Shown: positions 61,884-64,000 of the stretch, one piece after another
Layout: each line of letters begins with the position of its first letter
Position numbering within the stretch: the stretch's first letter is position 1
NCBI GenBank assembly: GCA_018136815.1
Contig: CM030931.1
Coordinates: 11,729,072 to 11,793,071, forward strand
Source: Isochrysis galbana
Lineage: Eukaryota > Haptophyta > Isochrysidales > Isochrysidaceae
Reading direction: 5' to 3'
DNA: 64,000 nucleotides
The notes under the pieces: model-generated
What the model was told of the DNA's origin: nothing
Databases searched by the model: none
The model's input: only the letters and a program-made list of their open reading frames with translations
Made by a program: the position numbers and the translations under genes

Positions 61884-62885
61884 CTAAAGTGGAAATGTTT
61901 GCGTAGGTGCCGTTGCATCTAAGCGGCGAAGTTCGCTTGACGAAAGCTTCGACGCCCCGGCTGATTGGCTAGATGCTCCAACTAGATCGACGAGGATGAG
62001 ATCTAGTGGCTCTTCAATGCCTTGATCGCGCCGCATTTGCTGAAGCTTCACACCACCTGCCACCGTTTCGCGCGAAATGACGAGTGCAGTTATCTCTGCC
62101 ATCGTCGCTGCCTTTGGCGGGGCTGACGGGTCGAGCAGCGCGGACAGCTCGACTCCAAGAGCTGGGCGGACGGCTTGCAAGTATTCTTTCGCCACGAGGG
62201 AGCGGTGCTCGTATGTGTGCAGCAGATCTGCGTGGGCTTTATTGGCCAACAATTTGTCGCCAGTCACACCCACGTAGCAGACGCGCGTACATGCGAGTGC
62301 TGCCACTGCCAGCAGAAGGCGGTGCCCCGCATGAAGACGGTCAAATGTGCCGCCGACGGCCACGTGCTCATGAACAAGTCGGCGAGATGCGCACGGATTG
62401 CCGCCGAGGACCTTCATGGAGCTAGCATCAGACGAAAGGGGCAGCTCGCCCAAGCAACCTGCAATGCAAAAGGGCAGCTCAGCTAACCCAGCTTGGTGGC
62501 GTGCCTCGCGGATCCGTCGGATTGCGTCCTCTACGCACGCGTCAGGCAGACTGCTCTCTCCCTCTATCGGTGGCTTGAGAAGAGCGCTGAGCTGTCTGTG
62601 TGTCGCGGCCTGCTCGAGCCGCCAGCCGCCGGCCGCGAGTACGGGGACGAGGTCAAGGCGGGGCGCGTGTGTTGGTATGCAGTCGTATGCCCGCGAGAGC
62701 AGGCTGACAAGCTGGTCGGAGAGCTCGTCCCGCACGTGGACCGCTGCCGGCTGCTCGGCCAGCAGCAGGAGCATCACGCGTGAAAGCGGGTCTGCAGCGG
62801 CGGCGGTCGCGAGAGCACCAGAGAGCTGCCGCATCCAGAGCGGATGGCTGCCTACACGCAAAGGCAGCAAGAAGACGGGGCGCAT
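61884..62885 (-). CDS. Phosphopantetheine adenylyltransferase (CoA synthesis), eukaryotic type
   Basis: A single exon of 333 residues. Residues about 170-325 form the nucleotidyltransferase: VAVGGTFDRLHAGHRLLL (175-192) with the (T/H)xGH-type site, YVGVTGDKLLANK (204-216), VISRETVAGG (269-278), and KLSSSELRRL (313-322). These match the PPAT domain of CoA synthase, which makes dephospho-CoA from 4'-phosphopantetheine and ATP. The N-terminal about 165 residues resemble the extra N-terminal region of eukaryotic CoA synthase, but the dephospho-CoA kinase domain is absent. In this organism that step must be separate. The ATG at 62885 is chosen because the frame upstream is a poly-Pro artefact of a G run (about 62948-62970). 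Confidence 0.88.
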   Translation of the reverse strand: MRPVFLLPLRVGSHPLWMRQLSGALATAAAADPLSRVMLLLLAEQPAAVHVRDELSDQLVSLLSRAYDCIPTHAPRLDLVPVLAAGGWRLEQAATHRQLSALLKPPIEGESSLPDACVEDAIRRIREARHQAGLAELPFCIAGCLGELPLSSDASSMKVLGGNPCASRRLVHEHVAVGGTFDRLHAGHRLLLAVAALACTRVCYVGVTGDKLLANKAHADLLHTYEHRSLVAKEYLQAVRPALGVELSALLDPSAPPKAATMAEITALVISRETVAGGVKLQQMRRDQGIEEPLDLILVDLVGASSQSAGASKLSSSELRRLDATAPTQTFPL

Positions 62886-63436
62886 GTGCGCGTTGTAGCG
62901 AGGGCGAAGAGGTGAGTGCGGTCGGATGGCCCGTGGGTGGGTGGGTGGGGGGGGGGGGGGGGGGGGGGGGAGGAGGAGAAGGGCCAGAAGGGCCCAAGAG
63001 AGCACACGCGCCGAGGGCCAGCCGGCGGAGGCGTCCGTCGGGTGCTCTCGAGGTTTTATTCTCCTGATCGAGTGGGAGCTCTACTAATCACTAATCACTA
63101 CTCGTAATCATCTTGCAGTGTCAGTGTGTCAGTGGAGGGGGAGGGAGGAGAACGCAAATCTTGAAGCAAACAATAAGGGATACTAGGAGGTCGGCCAATT
63201 CCTCTGCTGGCTGCTGGCAAGTCCTTCCCCGTCCCCTAATGGTGTTTTTGTCTCTAGAGCCCCACCAAAGCTTGATCTGGGCATCTGGGCTCTAGGCCTA
63301 TGGCCTATGGGTAGGGCGGTCAAACAGGGCTTTTTAAGTACTAACACTAATATGAGGGGGGGGGGGGTTGACATTTTTTGACCATTCTCCAAAGCCCACA
63401 ACAAACCTCCCAGAGGGGCCACCTGCCGCCACGAAC
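62886..63436. other. Upstream region of the PPAT gene
   Basis: A poly-G run at about 62948-62970 and a purine-rich top strand (CT-rich coding strand) to about 63000. A second G-run lies at 63357-63367. At 63300-63330 there is a tagggcggtcaaac motif shared with 57536. No gene seen. Confidence 0.4.
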
Positions 63437-63625
63437 CCTAGATGGGCGGAAATACGGTGCAGGGGCCTGCAAATACAGCCAAATACATATGTATTTGGCC
63501 TCCGGCCAAATACATTTCAAATACATTATTCGAGGCCTACAACCCAGGACACGCGTCAAATACAGTCAAATACATATGTATTTGGTCTCTGGCCAAATAC
63601 GGTAAATACGTATTTCCCATCTAGG
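63437..63625 (-). mobile_element. hAT-type MITE, second copy, with perfect 8-bp target duplication
   Basis: Reverse-complement relative of 19035-19217. The ends are CCTAGATGGG... and ...CCCATCTAGG, and the interior has the same gtatttggc/gccaaatac pattern. The flanks are ccacgaac at 63429-63436 and 63626-63633, a perfect 8-bp duplication different from that of the other copy, which proves independent insertions. Confidence 0.92.
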
Positions 63626-64000
63626 CCACGAACATCTTCGCAAGAAAATGGTGCGATTCTCCTCCCCCCTCGCCCCTCGATCCCTCGCACACGCTCTAGG
63701 GCTCTACGCTCTACCGGTAAAGAACCGCGGCGCCCGCCGCGGGAGTGATAGACTATGATAGACGTATTTTGATACGTAGTATTCATCACCATCACACCGG
63801 AGTCCTTTTTGATCCGTCCCACTCGTCGGCCGCCCGAGATTGATATCGTTTGCCTTCTGAAGGCAAGACGTCATCTGCGCAGGCCTTAGCGCAGCTCGTA
63901 ATGCGCGCACACGGCCTCCATTTTTTTCCGCGGCAATTTTTCATTCATGGCGGCAGGTAAGCCCCCCGGGAGTTTATCCTACATGTGAAACACAGGAACA
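63626..64000. other. Right edge, no gene recognised
   Basis: Ordinary-composition DNA with no frame I can support. A gene may continue beyond the window. Confidence 0.35.

Noticed and set aside
62886-63005. Poly-Pro N-terminal extension of the PPAT
   Set aside because: Comes from a homopolymeric G run, which is error-prone in assembly, and the family-like sequence starts after the later ATG.

Overview
The window looks like GC-rich nuclear DNA of a unicellular eukaryotic alga. A haptophyte is my best guess, but that is inference. The supporting signs are spliceosomal introns, a TTAGGG telomere-type array, long CT/GA microsatellites, an LRR/ADP-ribosyltransferase gene, a multidomain Notch-repeat/kringle receptor, and dense decayed mobile DNA. 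Nothing bacterial in style (operons, Shine-Dalgarno sites, CRISPR) is present. Two runs of exactly 100 N (18527-18626, 42079-42178) mark scaffold joins.

Left part (1-18526). A retroelement leader relic and a hAT transposase tail (1-2405) come first. They are followed by a spliced S49 signal-peptide-peptidase gene (3480-4746, -), a CCHC/CCCH zinc-finger gene (7553-8422, -), and a five-exon ADP-ribosyltransferase gene (11702-13914, +). The 3' end of that gene runs into a leucine-rich-repeat array whose first three units are inverted. A Cys/His-rich gene (15303-16058) sits inside the LRR array. The part ends with subtelomeric repeats and about 1.1 kb of TTAGGG repeats whose polarity points to a true chromosome end.

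Middle (18627-42078). This part holds two dispersed-repeat blocks, a hAT-type MITE with a perfect 8-bp target duplication, and a secreted/membrane LNR-kringle receptor (21545-24549, +). Next are a mitochondrial-carrier gene (28066-28998, -) and a compact Ty1/copia element with identical LTRs and a 5-bp target duplication (29430-31991). An AT-rich island (32060-32818) abuts a CT microsatellite. A large Gag-like retroelement (35700-42078) then carries two in-frame amber codons and ends, at the gap, in a phage-type DNA-methyltransferase-like domain.

Right part (42179-64000). This is a housekeeping gene set separated by repeats: a type II membrane GT4 glycosyltransferase (44090-46739, -), a PKA-like kinase (48166-49580, -), an insulin-degrading-enzyme-type M16 peptidase with N-terminal Cys-rich modules (53012-56774, -), an acidic protein (58116-58491, +), a small conserved-looking protein (59282-59986, -), and a phosphopantetheine adenylyltransferase (61884-62885, -). 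LINE fragments, repeat families and a second MITE copy (63437-63625) fill the spaces.

Two architectural regularities run through the genes. Most have a pyrimidine-rich coding-strand leader just before the ATG. All 12 introns I could place from protein continuity begin GTG.
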